A DNA stretch of 64,000 nt from Pelomonas sp. V22 (GCF_030014915.1 NZ_JAGIXS010000001.1:682001-746000); one strand, 5' to 3'. Positions 7,368 to 17,445 are shown, counted from the stretch's first letter. Numbers and translations are program-made. The notes: a model not told the origin generated them from the sequence alone.

Positions 7368-9998
7368 CTAGCGTCCTGCCGAGGCCCGCACGATACGGCC
7401 CTTGCCAGCGCGCTTGGCCCTCAGCAGGGCCTGGTCGGCCAGGGTGAGCAGCTCTTGCGCATCGACGCCGTCCTGCGGTGCCAGGGCCACGCCCACGCTG
7501 GTGCCGACCTGCACCGAGAGGACGCCGCCCAGGTCCACCGGCTGTTCGATGGCCTCGACCACTCGCTCGACGATGGGCCGCCATTCCTCGGCCTCGCTGA
7601 GCACGGTGAGCAGCAGCACGAACTCGTCACCACCTACGCGCGCGGCCGTGTCATGGCCACGCAGCGCCTGCTGCAGCCGCTGCGCGATCTGGGCGAGCAG
7701 CGCGTCGCCGGCGTCGTGGCCATGCTGGTCGTTCACTTGCTTGAAGCCATCGAGGTCGAGGTAGCAGACTGCCACGTGCGTTCCGGCGCGCTGTGCCGCC
7801 GAGATGGCCTGCGCCATCCGGTCCGACAGCAGCAGGCGGTTGGGCAACTGGGTCAGTGCATCGTGGAAGGCGATGTGCTCGATCTGCGCCTGCATCTGCT
7901 TGAGCGCGCTGATGTCGACCATGGTCCAGAACGATTGATCGCCTTCGATGCTGACGCCGCTGAGGTCGATCCACAGCAGATGACCGTCCTTGTGCCGCAT
8001 CTGCAGCTGGGTGCGGAAATGAAGGCCCTGTGCCAGCAGCGGATAGGCGGCCGCACCCAGCGCCTCGAAGGAGGCATCGTCCGGATAGAGCAGGCGCGCC
8101 GACTGGCCGTCCAGCTCGCCCGGGGCGTAGCCGAAGATGCGGTCCAGGCCCCGGTTCTTCCAGACGGCGATGCGCCCTTGCAGCTTGATCATGCCGACGA
8201 TCTCGCTGTCCAGCATGGCGCTCTGCTCGCGCATCAGGCGCGCGGCCTCGTGACGGGCTTCATGTTGGGCGGTGACGTCCTGGCTGGCGCTGCGGCTCAT
8301 CAGGAACTCGCCATCCGGCCCTCGGATGGCATCGGCCGTGATGCGCAGGATGCGCGAGGGCGCGCCGGGCGGCGCGATGCGGACCTCGACGCCATCGAGA
8401 CGCCCTTGCGCCTTGGCCCGCTCAAAGCGCACGGCAAACTCGGCCCGCCCGCTCTCGTCGAGGAATTCGCTCATGTGCGCGCGGCCCATCAGCTCCTCCT
8501 TGCTGCGGCCCAGCCAGGCGGCCATGGTCGCGTTGACGTGGACGATCACGCCTGCTGCATCGAGCGAGTGATAGCCGCAGGGGGCGTTGTCGTAGAGGTC
8601 GCGGATCTGCGCCGCCGAGCTCTCGATGGCGGCGAGCATGCGCTTGCGCTCGGTCACGTCGCGGGCGGAGCTGAAGATGAAGCGCTGGCCGTCGATGTCG
8701 GCCACGCTGAGATGCAGCTCCACGTCGATGAGGCTTCCGTCGTCGCGGCGGTGCTGCACCTCGACGCGCTGCTTGTCGCCGGCCTTGATCTTGGCCAGCC
8801 AGGCCGAGATCTGCGCCTCGTCCTGGTTGGCGTCCCAGCTGCTGATATGGCGGCCGAGCAAACGCTCGCGCGTGGAGCCCAGCATCTCGGCGAAGGAATC
8901 GCTCATGGCCACCAGGCGGCCCTGGCTGTCGACGATGTGGATGCCGTCGCCGGCCACGCGCTGCAAGGCGAGCGTGCGCCGCGTGGCAGCCGCCAGCTCG
9001 CGCACGCTGCGCGCTTCGCGCCGGCCAGCGGCATAGATGGCCAGCGTGGCCCCGAGTATCGGCAGCCAGGCCAGCAGGGCGAGCAGCGAGACCTGCCAGA
9101 CCTGGGCGCGCCAAGGCGCGAAGAAGCGCTGGTTGTCCAGGCCCGCCAGCACCACGAAAGGCCAGCCCTCGACGCGGCGGTAGGCGCTGGTGCGCTCCAC
9201 GCCATCGGACGCGAGGCGCGAGACCACCAGCCCATGTTCAGTATTCAGGCGCAGCGCCTGCTGCAGCTCGGCCGAGATCGGGTGGGTGTCGATGGCCGGC
9301 ACGGTCGGGTTGCCCGACACATGGCGAGCCACCAGGCGCATGTCCTCGGTGCGCAGCGAAATGGCGTCGCCCGGCTCGAGCTGGTAGTGGGCAAAGAGCT
9401 GCCTGAAATGCTCGGTGGTCACGCTCGCATAGAGCAGGCCGGCGAAGCGGCCTTCAACCATCACCGGCCGTGCCAGGCCCACGACCCAGTGACCCGACAC
9501 GCGCGACTTCACGGGACCGACCAGCACCACGCGGTCCTGCTGCTGGCGCGCCCGGATGAAGTAGTCGCGGTCGGCAATGCTGACCGCCGCGCCTTCATTC
9601 AGCTGATTGCCCCAGCGCACCTGGCCCTCGGCATCGGCCATGCGAAAGCCCTCGACGGCCGGCAGAAAGCGCTGGTGCGAGCTCAGCGTCTCGTTGACCT
9701 CGGCATCGCGGAGCGGACCGCGCCGGCGCAGCGCCGCAATGCCTTCCAGCGTGGCCTGCATCATGGCGTCGACACGGGCGAACTCGGAGGCCACATTGGC
9801 CCGCGCGATGGCGACCAGGGCATCGGCGCTCTCGCGGGCTCTCGCGTCAAAGGCGCGGTGGCTGGTGTGCAGCAGCAGAGCGACCAGGCCGGCCAGCAGC
9901 AGGGCCACGGCGAGATTGGCCAGGGCCAGCGCCATGACCAGGCGGTGGCGCCTCTGGCGCTCCTGTTGGACGGAAGGCAAAGACTGGCCCAGCGGCAT
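7368..9998 (-). CDS. Membrane diguanylate cyclase with Cache sensor and PAS domains
   Basis: An 876-residue enzyme predicted to make cyclic di-GMP from two GTP. The order is: a transmembrane helix near residues 20-42, a periplasmic Cache-type sensor to about 295 (ADRDYFIRARQ and VVGLARPV signatures), a second helix near 300-325, three PAS units between about 345 and 700, and a C-terminal GGDEF domain. The active-site motif is intact (GGDEF at 789-793). An RxxD inhibitory site (RGHD, 780-783) sits exactly five residues before it, so product feedback inhibition is expected. No EAL domain follows. It sits downstream of the AraC gene on the same strand with a 94 bp gap. Confidence 0.93.
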   Translation of the reverse strand: MPLGQSLPSVQQERQRRHRLVMALALANLAVALLLAGLVALLLHTSHRAFDARARESADALVAIARANVASEFARVDAMMQATLEGIAALRRRGPLRDAEVNETLSSHQRFLPAVEGFRMADAEGQVRWGNQLNEGAAVSIADRDYFIRARQQQDRVVLVGPVKSRVSGHWVVGLARPVMVEGRFAGLLYASVTTEHFRQLFAHYQLEPGDAISLRTEDMRLVARHVSGNPTVPAIDTHPISAELQQALRLNTEHGLVVSRLASDGVERTSAYRRVEGWPFVVLAGLDNQRFFAPWRAQVWQVSLLALLAWLPILGATLAIYAAGRREARSVRELAAATRRTLALQRVAGDGIHIVDSQGRLVAMSDSFAEMLGSTRERLLGRHISSWDANQDEAQISAWLAKIKAGDKQRVEVQHRRDDGSLIDVELHLSVADIDGQRFIFSSARDVTERKRMLAAIESSAAQIRDLYDNAPCGYHSLDAAGVIVHVNATMAAWLGRSKEELMGRAHMSEFLDESGRAEFAVRFERAKAQGRLDGVEVRIAPPGAPSRILRITADAIRGPDGEFLMSRSASQDVTAQHEARHEAARLMREQSAMLDSEIVGMIKLQGRIAVWKNRGLDRIFGYAPGELDGQSARLLYPDDASFEALGAAAYPLLAQGLHFRTQLQMRHKDGHLLWIDLSGVSIEGDQSFWTMVDISALKQMQAQIEHIAFHDALTQLPNRLLLSDRMAQAISAAQRAGTHVAVCYLDLDGFKQVNDQHGHDAGDALLAQIAQRLQQALRGHDTAARVGGDEFVLLLTVLSEAEEWRPIVERVVEAIEQPVDLGGVLSVQVGTSVGVALAPQDGVDAQELLTLADQALLRAKRAGKGRIVRASAGR

Positions 9999-10092
9999 CT
10001 CGGTTCAAGCATCCTGCGGTGTCGGCAACCGCTTGCAGCGATTCTGCGGTATCTGCTGCCGATTCCGCACGACCTGACACCGAGGATCGGCC

Positions 10093-11082
10093 CTATCCGC
10101 CAGCAGGTGCTCCAGCCGCCATCGCAGCCCCGGCTTGTCGACGCCGCCAGGCGGCCGGCGGCATGCCGTACTCGCGCCGGAAAGCGCGGCTGAAGGCGGT
10201 GTCGGTCTGGTAGCCGATCTCCTCGGCAATCTGCGCCAGCGGCGCATTGCTGCGCGCGAGCAGGTTGGTGGCGAGCAGCATCCGCCATTGCGCCAGGTAC
10301 TGCATGGGTGACTGGCCGACCAGTTGCGAGAAGCGCTCCGCCAGCACCGAACGCGAGCTGCAGGCCTCCTGGGCCAGCGCCTCCAGCGTCCAGGCGCGCG
10401 CCGGCTCGGCATGCAGGGCGCGCAAGGCCGCACCGACGATGCGGTCGTTGACGCCGGCCAGCCAGCCGGTGCGCTCACCCGACTGCTCGTTCATGTGGAT
10501 GCGCAGCACCTCGATGAACAGCACCTCGGCCAGCTTGGCCAGCAGGCCCTGGCCGCCCGGCCGGGGCGAGCGCGCCTCGGCCAGCGCATAGCGCACCGAG
10601 GCCTCCAGCCACAGGCCCGCATCCGAGCCTCGCACGCTGACCTTGAGCACCGGCGGCAGGCCGGCCAGCAGCATGCGCGCCAGCCTTGCGTCGCAGGCGA
10701 GGTAGCCGCAGACCAGCTTGGTCGTGGCACCGCCACCGCCATAGGCCAGCAGGCGCGGCCGCCGGGCCAGCACCTCGTGCAGGCGCGCGCCCGTGGCCGG
10801 CGGCAGGCCGGGCGCCGAGCCCATGCGGTGCGCATGGCCCTGCGGAAACACCACCACGTCGCCAGCCACCAGGCGCAGCGGCTCAGCCTCGCCGAGCTCC
10901 ACCCAGCATTCGCCCTCGGTGATCATGTGGAAGATCACGACCCGCTCGGCCGTGGGCTCCAGAAACGGTGCCGCCGCATCGGCATGCGGCGCCTGGTAGC
11001 ACCAGGGCGCGGTGAAGCGGCCATGCAGGAAGATCGCACCGACCAGGCGGACCACGCGTAGCGTCTGCGACAAGGCATCCAT
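10093..11082 (-). CDS. AraC family transcriptional regulator with cupin sensor domain
   Basis: A 329-residue regulator. The N-terminal cupin-type domain carries VAGDVVVFPQGHAHRMG. The C-terminal double helix-turn-helix includes LEALAQEACSSRSVLAERFS and LAQIAEEIGYQTDTAFSRAF followed by GMPPAAWRR, the classic AraC end motif. It lies 9 bp downstream of the OsmC-like gene on the same strand, so the two probably form an operon and it may control that operon or the divergent methyltransferase pair. The ligand is unknown. Confidence 0.9.
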   Translation of the reverse strand: MDALSQTLRVVRLVGAIFLHGRFTAPWCYQAPHADAAAPFLEPTAERVVIFHMITEGECWVELGEAEPLRLVAGDVVVFPQGHAHRMGSAPGLPPATGARLHEVLARRPRLLAYGGGGATTKLVCGYLACDARLARMLLAGLPPVLKVSVRGSDAGLWLEASVRYALAEARSPRPGGQGLLAKLAEVLFIEVLRIHMNEQSGERTGWLAGVNDRIVGAALRALHAEPARAWTLEALAQEACSSRSVLAERFSQLVGQSPMQYLAQWRMLLATNLLARSNAPLAQIAEEIGYQTDTAFSRAFRREYGMPPAAWRRRQAGAAMAAGAPAGG

Positions 11083-11091
11083 GGGCCGGCC

Positions 11092-11625
11092 TCAGATCGC
11101 CATCACGTCGACACTCAAGCTCAGCGGCGTGGCCTGCTCCACGAGGCCGCTCACCGGCGCGCAACTGGCCACCGAAGCCACCAGGGCCTGCAGCCGCTCG
11201 GCCGGCACGCCCGGCGCGCCTATTCGCACCCGCAGCTCCACGGCCAGTGGTCCGGCCGGCACGGCGTGGCCATCGGCATCGGGAATGGCCAGCACGCCGC
11301 GCTGGTCGGAACGGCTGGTGGCGCGCGCCTCCAGCGTCTGCAGCACGATGCCCTCGGCGGCCGCCGCCATCGCAATGCGGGTCACGGCGCAAGACGCAAG
11401 GCCGGCACGCCACAGCCAGCCGGGCGTCATCGCGCTGTCTTCGCCGCCGATCTCGGCCGGCATGTCGGTCAGGACCGAACGGCCGGTGTCGCTGTGCACG
11501 CTGGTGCGCAGCCCGCCGTCCCAGCGCGCCGTGGCAGCCGAGTCCTGGCCGATGCCGGCCTGCGGCTTGCGGCGCAACACGGCGCTCACCCGTTCCATCG
11601 AGGCGGCGATCCTGTCCATGCTCAT
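11092..11625 (-). CDS. OsmC family protein (putative thiol peroxidase)
   Basis: A 177-residue OsmC/Ohr-fold protein. The two redox cysteines expected of the family are at C79 (AGLASCAVTR) and C155 (ASCAPVSGL). Family members reduce organic hydroperoxides, but several OsmC subgroups have no proven substrate. The frame continues open upstream to 13086, antisense to the methyltransferase genes; the real start is ATG 11625, with GGGGAGA a few bases before it. It is co-directional with the AraC gene 9 bp downstream. Confidence 0.85.
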   Translation of the reverse strand: MSMDRIAASMERVSAVLRRKPQAGIGQDSAATARWDGGLRTSVHSDTGRSVLTDMPAEIGGEDSAMTPGWLWRAGLASCAVTRIAMAAAAEGIVLQTLEARATSRSDQRGVLAIPDADGHAVPAGPLAVELRVRIGAPGVPAERLQALVASVASCAPVSGLVEQATPLSLSVDVMAI

Positions 11626-11832
11626 GGCGTCTCTCCCCTGACAACAGCTGCGGCGATTCTGCGGCGACAGGCCCGCCACCACCAGCACCGCAAGCCTGTC
11701 TCTGGCGATTGGCGGACGCTGGGGCAAGAGCGGGCGACGATCAGACAGGACGGCGGCATGCCACCGCCACGACAGTGGCCTGCCACGCCGCTGCGCAGCC
11801 CTCCCTCCTTGCAACCGCCACCGGAGATCCAC

Positions 11833-12645
11833 ATGAATGCACCGCTTGACCTCGCCGCCCTCAAGACCCGCCAGCAAGCCGCCTGGGGCAGCGGCGACTA
11901 CGCCGTGATCGGCACCACGCTGCAGATCGTCGGCGAGACATTGGCCGAAGCCGCCGACCTGAGGACGAACGAGCGGGTGCTCGACGTCGCCGCCGGCAAC
12001 GGCAATGCCACGCTGGCCGCCGCGCGGCGCGGCTGCCTCGTCACCTCGACGGACTATGTCGGCAGCCTGCTCGAGCGAGGCGCTGAACGCGCACGCGCCG
12101 AGCGGCTCGACGTGCAGTTCCAGGTGGCCGACGCCGAGGCCCTGCCCTTTGCTGACGGCAGCTTCGATGCCGCCCTCTCCACTTTCGGCGTGATGTTCAC
12201 GCCCGACCACCGGCGCGCGGCCGATGAACTGGCGCGCGTGGTGCGCCCCGGCGGCCGCATCGCCCTCGCGAACTGGACGCCCGACAGCATGGTCGGCCGC
12301 ATCTTCAAGCTGCTCGGCCGCTACGTACCGCCGCCAGCCGGTGTGCAGCCTCCATCGCTGTGGGGCACGGAGGCGCATCTGCGCGAGCTGTTCGGCAACA
12401 AGGCGGCCCGGCTGCAGATCACACCGCGCCAGTTCGTGTTCCGCTACCGCTCGGCGCCACATTACGTCGAGGTCTTCCGCCAGTGGTACGGGCCGGTGAA
12501 CAAGGCCTTCGCGGCCCAGACGCCCGACAAGGCGGAGGCCCTGGCGAGCGAATTGATCGAGCTGCTGGAGGGGCTGAACCGCGCGGGCCCGAGCTCCCTG
12601 GTCGTGCCGGCCGACTACCTCGAAGTCGTCATCACGCGCGCCTGA
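11833..12645 (+). CDS. Class I SAM-dependent methyltransferase
   Basis: A 270-residue Rossmann methyltransferase of the UbiE/MenG-like (Methyltransf_11) group. Motif I is VLDVAAGNGNATLAAARRG, an acidic residue follows in TSTDY, DAEALPFADGSFDAA is the post-motif segment, and VVRPGGRIALANW is motif III. ATG 11833 is chosen over longer in-frame openings because GGAG precedes it and the protein aligns from there. It is divergent from the OsmC-AraC pair and almost contiguous with the second methyltransferase. The substrate is unknown. Confidence 0.88.
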   Translation: MNAPLDLAALKTRQQAAWGSGDYAVIGTTLQIVGETLAEAADLRTNERVLDVAAGNGNATLAAARRGCLVTSTDYVGSLLERGAERARAERLDVQFQVADAEALPFADGSFDAALSTFGVMFTPDHRRAADELARVVRPGGRIALANWTPDSMVGRIFKLLGRYVPPPAGVQPPSLWGTEAHLRELFGNKAARLQITPRQFVFRYRSAPHYVEVFRQWYGPVNKAFAAQTPDKAEALASELIELLEGLNRAGPSSLVVPADYLEVVITRA

Positions 12646-12662
12646 AGGTGACCACCGGCGTG

Positions 12663-13535
12663 ATGACCGGCGTGAATGCGGACGATCGCCTGCAGCGCCG
12701 CATCCAGCGCTACGGCTGGGACCGCGCGGCCGAGGCCTATGCGCGCCATTGGCACGGCCCGCTGGCCGGCCTGCAGGACGAGCTGCTGGCGCTGGCCGCA
12801 CCGGCGCAGGGCGAGGCCGTGCTCGACGTGGCCTGCGGGCCCGGGTTGCTCTCGGCTGCGGCCGCCCGCGCCGTCGGCTCGACCGGCCGCGTGCTGGGCG
12901 TCGACCTGTCGGAGGCCATGGTGAAGGCGGCCCGCCAGCAGGCCGAGGCGTTCGGTCTTGTTCAGGCCGGCTTTGCACGCATGGATGCGGAGCAACTTGC
13001 CTTGCCCGACGCCGGTGTGGACGCCGGCTTCGATCTCGCGCTGTGCTGCCTCGGCCTGATGTACGTGCCGGACCCGGCGGCCGCATTACGCGAGCTGCAT
13101 CGCGTGCTGCGCCCGGGTGGCCGAGCGGTGCTGGCGGTCTGGGGTGAGCGCGTGCGCTGTGGCTGGGCGCCGCTGTTCGGCATCGTCGATGTCGAGGTTC
13201 GCAGCGAGGTCTGCCCGCTGTTCTTCAGCCTGGGGCAAGGCGATGCGCTGGCCCGGCTGTGCGCCTCCGTCGGCTTGCAGGTCAGCCTGCAACGGCGCCG
13301 CAGCGACGCGTTGCGCTACCCCGATGCTGACGCGGCCTGCGCAGCCGCCTTTGCCGGCGGCCCGGTCGCCCTGGCCTGGTCGCGCTTCGATGCTGAGACA
13401 CGGACCCGCGTACAGGGCCGCTATCTCGACGCCATCAAGCCCTGGGCCGACGGCAGCGGCTATCGCGTGCCGGCGGAATATCTGATCGCTGTGGTGCGAC
13501 GTGTGGAGGCTCGGGAGAAAGCGGGCCGGAAATAG
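12663..13535 (+). CDS. Class I SAM-dependent methyltransferase (second of pair)
   Basis: A 290-residue methyltransferase distinct from the one just upstream. It has motif I VLDVACGPGLLSAAAARAVG, an acidic LGVDLSEAM, and VLRPGGRAVLAVWGE. The start is uncertain: GTG 12648, GTG 12660 and ATG 12663 all lie within 20 bp of the upstream stop, and the ATG is taken here. The tight spacing indicates one transcript with the first methyltransferase, ending at the hairpin near 13537. The substrate is not predictable. Confidence 0.85.
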   Translation: MTGVNADDRLQRRIQRYGWDRAAEAYARHWHGPLAGLQDELLALAAPAQGEAVLDVACGPGLLSAAAARAVGSTGRVLGVDLSEAMVKAARQQAEAFGLVQAGFARMDAEQLALPDAGVDAGFDLALCCLGLMYVPDPAAALRELHRVLRPGGRAVLAVWGERVRCGWAPLFGIVDVEVRSEVCPLFFSLGQGDALARLCASVGLQVSLQRRRSDALRYPDADAACAAAFAGGPVALAWSRFDAETRTRVQGRYLDAIKPWADGSGYRVPAEYLIAVVRRVEAREKAGRK

Positions 13536-13536
13536 A

Positions 13537-13561
13537 AAAACCCGCCACAAGGGCGGGTTTC
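13537..13561. terminator. Bidirectional rho-independent terminator
   Basis: CCCGCC/GGCGGG arms with flanking A-run on the left and T-run on the right. It lies between the convergent methyltransferase gene and tRNA-Ser, and suits both strands. Confidence 0.8.
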
Positions 13562-13570
13562 CATACTTTC

Positions 13571-13663
13571 TGGCGGAGACGGAGGGATTCGAACCCTCGA
13601 TGCAGGTTTTGCCCACATACTCCCTTAGCAGGGGAGCACCTTCGGCCACTCGGTCACGTCTCC
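13571..13663 (-). tRNA. tRNA-Ser (anticodon GCU)
   Basis: Reading the minus strand, the acceptor arm GGAGACG pairs with CGTCTCC, followed by discriminator G and an encoded CCA. The anticodon stem CTCCC/GGGAG holds the loop CTGCTAA, giving anticodon GCU (serine AGC/AGU codons). The TTCGAATC T-loop is present, and the length of about 93 nt reflects the long variable arm (TATGTGGGCAAAACCTGCAT region) typical of class II serine tRNAs. Confidence 0.96.
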
Positions 13664-13709
13664 AGAAGAGCCTCGCAGTATAGCAGCGTTTTTCTGGCTC
13701 TCCGGCGAA

Positions 13710-14981
13710 TCAGGCCGAAACTTCCTGGTCGAGATCGAAGGCCTTGTGCAGCGCGCGCACGGCGAGTTCCATGTACTTCTCGTCGATGACGACGCTGGTC
13801 TTGATCTCGCTCGTGGAGATCATCTGGATGTTGATGCCCTCTTCGCTCAGCGCGCGGAACATCTTCGAGGCCACGCCGACATGCGAGCGCATGCCGATGC
13901 CGACGATGGAGACCTTGCAGATCTTCGGATCGCCCATCACGCGCGCGGCCTGCACGGCCGGACCGACGACCTTCTCGAGCAGTTCCATCGTGCGCGCGTA
14001 ATCGTTGCGGTGCACGGTGAAGGAGAAGTCGGTCTTGCCGTCTTGCGAGACGTTCTGGATGATGACGTCGATGTCGATGTTGGCGTCGGCCACGGGGCCG
14101 AGGATCTGGAAGGCGATGCCGGGCTTGTCGGGCACGCCGAGCAAGGTCACCTTGGCTTCGTCGCGGTTGAAGGCGATGCCGGACACGACGGCTTGTTCCA
14201 TGTTTTCGTCCTCTTCAAAACTGATCAGGGTGCCGGACTTGGCTTCCTCGTTGATGTCGATATCCCAGGGCGTGAAGCTCGAGAGCACGCGCAGCGGCAC
14301 ACGGTATTTGCCGGCAAACTCGACCGAGCGGATCTGCAGGATCTTGGAGCCGAGGCTCGCCATCTCCAGCATCTCTTCAAAGCTGATCGTGTGCAGGCGG
14401 CGCGCCTCGGGCACGATGCGCGGGTCGGTGGTGTAAACGCCGTCCACGTCGGTGTAGATCAGGCATTCGTCGGCCTTCATCGCAGCGGCGATGGCCACGG
14501 CAGAAGTGTCCGAACCACCGCGACCCAGGGTCGTGATGTTCATGTCCTCGTCCACGCCCTGGAAGCCGGCGATGACCACGACCTTGCCGGCCGCCAGATC
14601 GGCGCGCACGCGCTTGTCGTCGATGCTCTCGATGCGGGCCTTGGTGTAGGAGGAGTCGGTGGCCACGGGCACCTGCCAGCCGGTGTAGCTGACGGCGTCC
14701 ATGCCTTCGGCTTGCAAGGCGATGGCAAGCAAGCCGACCGAGACCTGCTCGCCGGTGGCGGCAATCATGTCCATCTCGCGCATCAGCTCGGGGCTGCTGC
14801 TGGCGGGCTGCAGTTCCTTGGCCAGGCCCAGCAGGCGGTTGGTCTCGCCGCTCATGGCCGAGGGCACGACCACCATCTGATGGCCGGCTCGCGCCCATTT
14901 GGCGACGCGCTTGGCGACGTTGCGGATGCGGTCGGTGGAACCCATCGACGTGCCGCCGTACTTGTGAACGATCAGTGCCAT
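13710..14981 (-). CDS. lysC: Aspartate kinase
   Basis: A 423-residue aspartokinase, the first step of the lysine, threonine and methionine branch (L-aspartate plus ATP to 4-phospho-L-aspartate). It shows KYGGTSMGS at the N-terminus, a catalytic amino-acid kinase domain with [11 protein letters not shown] and [15 protein letters not shown], and a C-terminal regulatory part with two ACT domains (about 265-423). The length matches the class found in pseudomonads and Burkholderiales. ATG 14981 is used because [10 protein letters not shown] is the normal family N-terminus. No lysine-riboswitch-like leader is seen in the short upstream region. Confidence 0.97.
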   Translation of the reverse strand: MALIVHKYGGTSMGSTDRIRNVAKRVAKWARAGHQMVVVPSAMSGETNRLLGLAKELQPASSSPELMREMDMIAATGEQVSVGLLAIALQAEGMDAVSYTGWQVPVATDSSYTKARIESIDDKRVRADLAAGKVVVIAGFQGVDEDMNITTLGRGGSDTSAVAIAAAMKADECLIYTDVDGVYTTDPRIVPEARRLHTISFEEMLEMASLGSKILQIRSVEFAGKYRVPLRVLSSFTPWDIDINEEAKSGTLISFEEDENMEQAVVSGIAFNRDEAKVTLLGVPDKPGIAFQILGPVADANIDIDVIIQNVSQDGKTDFSFTVHRNDYARTMELLEKVVGPAVQAARVMGDPKICKVSIVGIGMRSHVGVASKMFRALSEEGINIQMISTSEIKTSVVIDEKYMELAVRALHKAFDLDQEVSA

Positions 14982-15091
14982 TTGAATTCTTCTGGGATGC
15001 GCGGAATTCGGGGGATGCGTCGCAGCGAAGCGCCGCATGCATGCGAGCCGTCGATTCTAGCTATCGCAATGCAGCAAAACCCTGATGACGA

Positions 15092-16426
15092 TTACAGGCG
15101 GGCGTCAGGAATCCAGCTGAGGCGGAGCTGCGGCGCGCCTGGTTCGGCGAGGCGGCGCGCGTCCATTCCAAGGCCCGAAACGAAGACCAGCTCATCACCA
15201 CAAAACAGCAGCGGCCCCTGGCGTAGCCAGGCCGGAACCGCCTGATCCTGAAAGCATTTCTTGAGGCTGCGTGGCAGGCCTTTGACATGCGGCTGGAACT
15301 GCTCGCCGCCGCTGCGTTCGCGCATCGTCAAGCATCGCAAGACATCTTCCGAAGCCCCTTCGTTCTGCACCAGCTCGACCTGCCAGGCGCCCTGCCACCC
15401 GGGCTGAGGATAGAGGCCGGGGCGGCTGAGGTCGAGTTGCAGGCTGGATCGGGGCGATACAGGCGACGCTGGCGCCACCGCTTGCAGGCTCAGCAGGCCG
15501 CGATAGAGATGCAGCTCACCGGCGGCGCAAGGCCAGCGGCCGTGGACTTCGGCCTCCTCCAGCAGCCGCAGGACCAAGCTGGCTGGTGCGGGGTCGTCAA
15601 GCACCTGCAACAGCCAGGCACGCAGCGCGTTGCTGGCGCGGGCCGGCGAGAGTTGGCGAAGTTGTCGCAGGTCCAGGCCCGCCTCGCTGGCCAGCAGGGC
15701 CAGGTCATGCGCGGCCATCTCTCGCTGCAGATCCAGCGCCTGTTGCGCCCATTGCGCGGACTGGGCCAGCGCCGCCTCGGCCTGCGGGAAGCTCTCGCTC
15801 AAGACCGGCCAGACCTGCAGGCGCAGGCGGTTGCGGGCGTAGCGGGGATCCAAATTGCTGTCGTCGTCAATGAAACCAAGGCCATGGGCTTGCAGATAGG
15901 CCTCGACAGCCTCGCGAGATCGGCCGAGCCAGGGGCGGACCCAGGTGAGGCCACCACGCTGCTGCAAAGCCGGCATCGCCGCCTGGCCGGCCACGCCGGC
16001 ACCGCGCAGCGACTGCAGCAGGAAGGTCTCGGCCTGGTCGCGCCGATGCTGGGCCAGCAGCAGCAGGTCGGCGCCCTGCTCCTTGGCCATCGCTTGCAGT
16101 GCCTCGTACCGACCCTCTCGGGCCCAGGCCTCGATGCTTTGCGCCGCACCGGGCTGGCCGTCCAGCCGACGGAACAGGAACTGCACCGGCAGCCCCGACG
16201 CCGCCCAGGCCTCGCATTGCTCGCGGCAATGCGCCAGCCAGTCGTCGGCATGGGCACTCAGGCCATGGTGGACATGCAAAGCAAGAACCCGCAGACCCAG
16301 GTCTTGGGCGCTGCGGGCTGTCGCATGGAGGAGCGCAGTGGAATCACGGCCGCCGCTGTAGGCAACGGCAACGACCGGACTATCCGGCAAGGACTCAGCG
16401 GTTCTTGGTGTCGCCGAAGCGGCCAT
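15092..16426 (-). CDS. tilS: tRNA(Ile)-lysidine synthase
   Basis: A 444-residue ATP-dependent enzyme that converts C34 of the CAU-anticodon tRNA-Ile to lysidine, so that it reads AUA. The PP-loop SGGRDS is at residues 24-29, followed by [12 protein letters not shown] and the typical RNRLR element ([12 protein letters not shown]). The C-terminal part is more variable, as in the family. The predicted ATG overlaps the 3' end of accA by 32 bp. No shorter start keeps the PP-loop at a normal distance, so the overlap is probably real. Confidence 0.93.
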   Translation of the reverse strand: MAASATPRTAESLPDSPVVAVAYSGGRDSTALLHATARSAQDLGLRVLALHVHHGLSAHADDWLAHCREQCEAWAASGLPVQFLFRRLDGQPGAAQSIEAWAREGRYEALQAMAKEQGADLLLLAQHRRDQAETFLLQSLRGAGVAGQAAMPALQQRGGLTWVRPWLGRSREAVEAYLQAHGLGFIDDDSNLDPRYARNRLRLQVWPVLSESFPQAEAALAQSAQWAQQALDLQREMAAHDLALLASEAGLDLRQLRQLSPARASNALRAWLLQVLDDPAPASLVLRLLEEAEVHGRWPCAAGELHLYRGLLSLQAVAPASPVSPRSSLQLDLSRPGLYPQPGWQGAWQVELVQNEGASEDVLRCLTMRERSGGEQFQPHVKGLPRSLKKCFQDQAVPAWLRQGPLLFCGDELVFVSGLGMDARRLAEPGAPQLRLSWIPDARL

Positions 16427-17366
16427 AGGCCTGCAGGCGCTCGTAGCGGCGCTCCAGCAGGGCGTCCGGCTTCAGGTCGCTGACCTGGCGCAGGGCGTCG
16501 CCGAGGGCGCGCTTCAGGCTGGAAGCCATCTGCTTGGCATCGCGGTGGGCGCCGCCGACCGGCTCGCTGACGATCTTGTCGATCAGGCCCAGGGCCTTCA
16601 GGCGGTGGGCGGTGATGCCCAGGGCCTCGGCCGCCTCGGAGGCGCGGGCGGAAGACTTCCAGAGGATGGAGGCGCAACCTTCCGGCGAGATCACCGAATA
16701 GGCGGCGAACTGCAGCATCAGCACCTGATCAGCCACGCCGATGGCCAGGGCGCCGCCGGAGCCGCCTTCGCCGATCACGGTGGCGATGATGGGCACTTCC
16801 AGCTGGGCCATCTCGAAGATGTTCTTGCCAATGGCCTCGGACTGACCACGCTCCTCGGCACCGATGCCTGGATAGGCGCCCATGGTGTCGATGAAGGTGA
16901 AAACCGGCAGGCCGAACTTCTCGGCCAGTTTCATCAGGCGCAGGGCCTTGCGGTAACCCTCGGGGCGCGGCATGCCGAAATTGCGCAGCGTGCGCTCCTT
17001 GGCGTCGGAACCGCGCTGATGGCCGACGATCATGCAAGGCTGGCCATTGAAGCGGGCCAGGCCGCCGACGATGGCCGGGTCATCAGCGAAATGGCGGTCG
17101 CCGTGGAGTTCCTGGAACTCGGTGAACACCTCTGCGCAGTAGTCCAGGGTTTGCGGGCGCTGCGGATGGCGGGCGATCTGGTAGACCTGCCAGGGCATCA
17201 CATTGCCGTAGATGTCCTTGGTCAGCTGCTGGCTCTTCTTGGAGAGGCGGTCGATCTCTTCGGAGATGTCGACGGCCGACTCGCTTTGCACGTAGCGCAG
17301 CTCTTCGATCTTGGTTTCGAGCTCGGCGATCGGCTGCTCGAATTCGAGGAAGTGTTTCTTGCTCAT
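16395..17366 (-). CDS. accA: Acetyl-CoA carboxylase carboxyltransferase subunit alpha
   Basis: A 323-residue alpha subunit of the carboxyltransferase, which with AccD makes malonyl-CoA for fatty acid synthesis. Family segments are [19 protein letters not shown] at the N-terminus, [19 protein letters not shown], the crotonase-like core [22 protein letters not shown], and [16 protein letters not shown]. Length is normal. It is the upstream partner of tilS in an apparent accA-tilS unit. Confidence 0.97.
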   Translation of the reverse strand: MSKKHFLEFEQPIAELETKIEELRYVQSESAVDISEEIDRLSKKSQQLTKDIYGNVMPWQVYQIARHPQRPQTLDYCAEVFTEFQELHGDRHFADDPAIVGGLARFNGQPCMIVGHQRGSDAKERTLRNFGMPRPEGYRKALRLMKLAEKFGLPVFTFIDTMGAYPGIGAEERGQSEAIGKNIFEMAQLEVPIIATVIGEGGSGGALAIGVADQVLMLQFAAYSVISPEGCASILWKSSARASEAAEALGITAHRLKALGLIDKIVSEPVGGAHRDAKQMASSLKRALGDALRQVSDLKPDALLERRYERLQAYGRFGDTKNR

Positions 17367-17445
17367 CCTGCTAGGGTCTCTCAGTGATGATGGGCCTTGT
17401 CGGCGGGCGGCTCAATGGAGCCGGGCGCGGGAGGCTGCCAGGGCG

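Noticed and set aside
7455-10193. 912-codon open frame antisense to the diguanylate cyclase, and similar long antisense frames at 22757-25408 and 27538-29847
   Set aside because: They mirror strongly conserved genes, have His/Ala/Arg/Gly-rich translations typical of antisense GC-rich DNA, and show no domain or start signal.
11626-13086. Long upstream extension of the OsmC frame
   Set aside because: Runs antisense through two methyltransferase genes, has low-complexity composition, and a well-placed ribosome binding site supports the internal ATG at 11625.
14982-15091. Possible lysine riboswitch upstream of lysC
   Set aside because: Only 110 bp separate lysC from the tilS stop, too short for the aptamer, and no such fold is evident.
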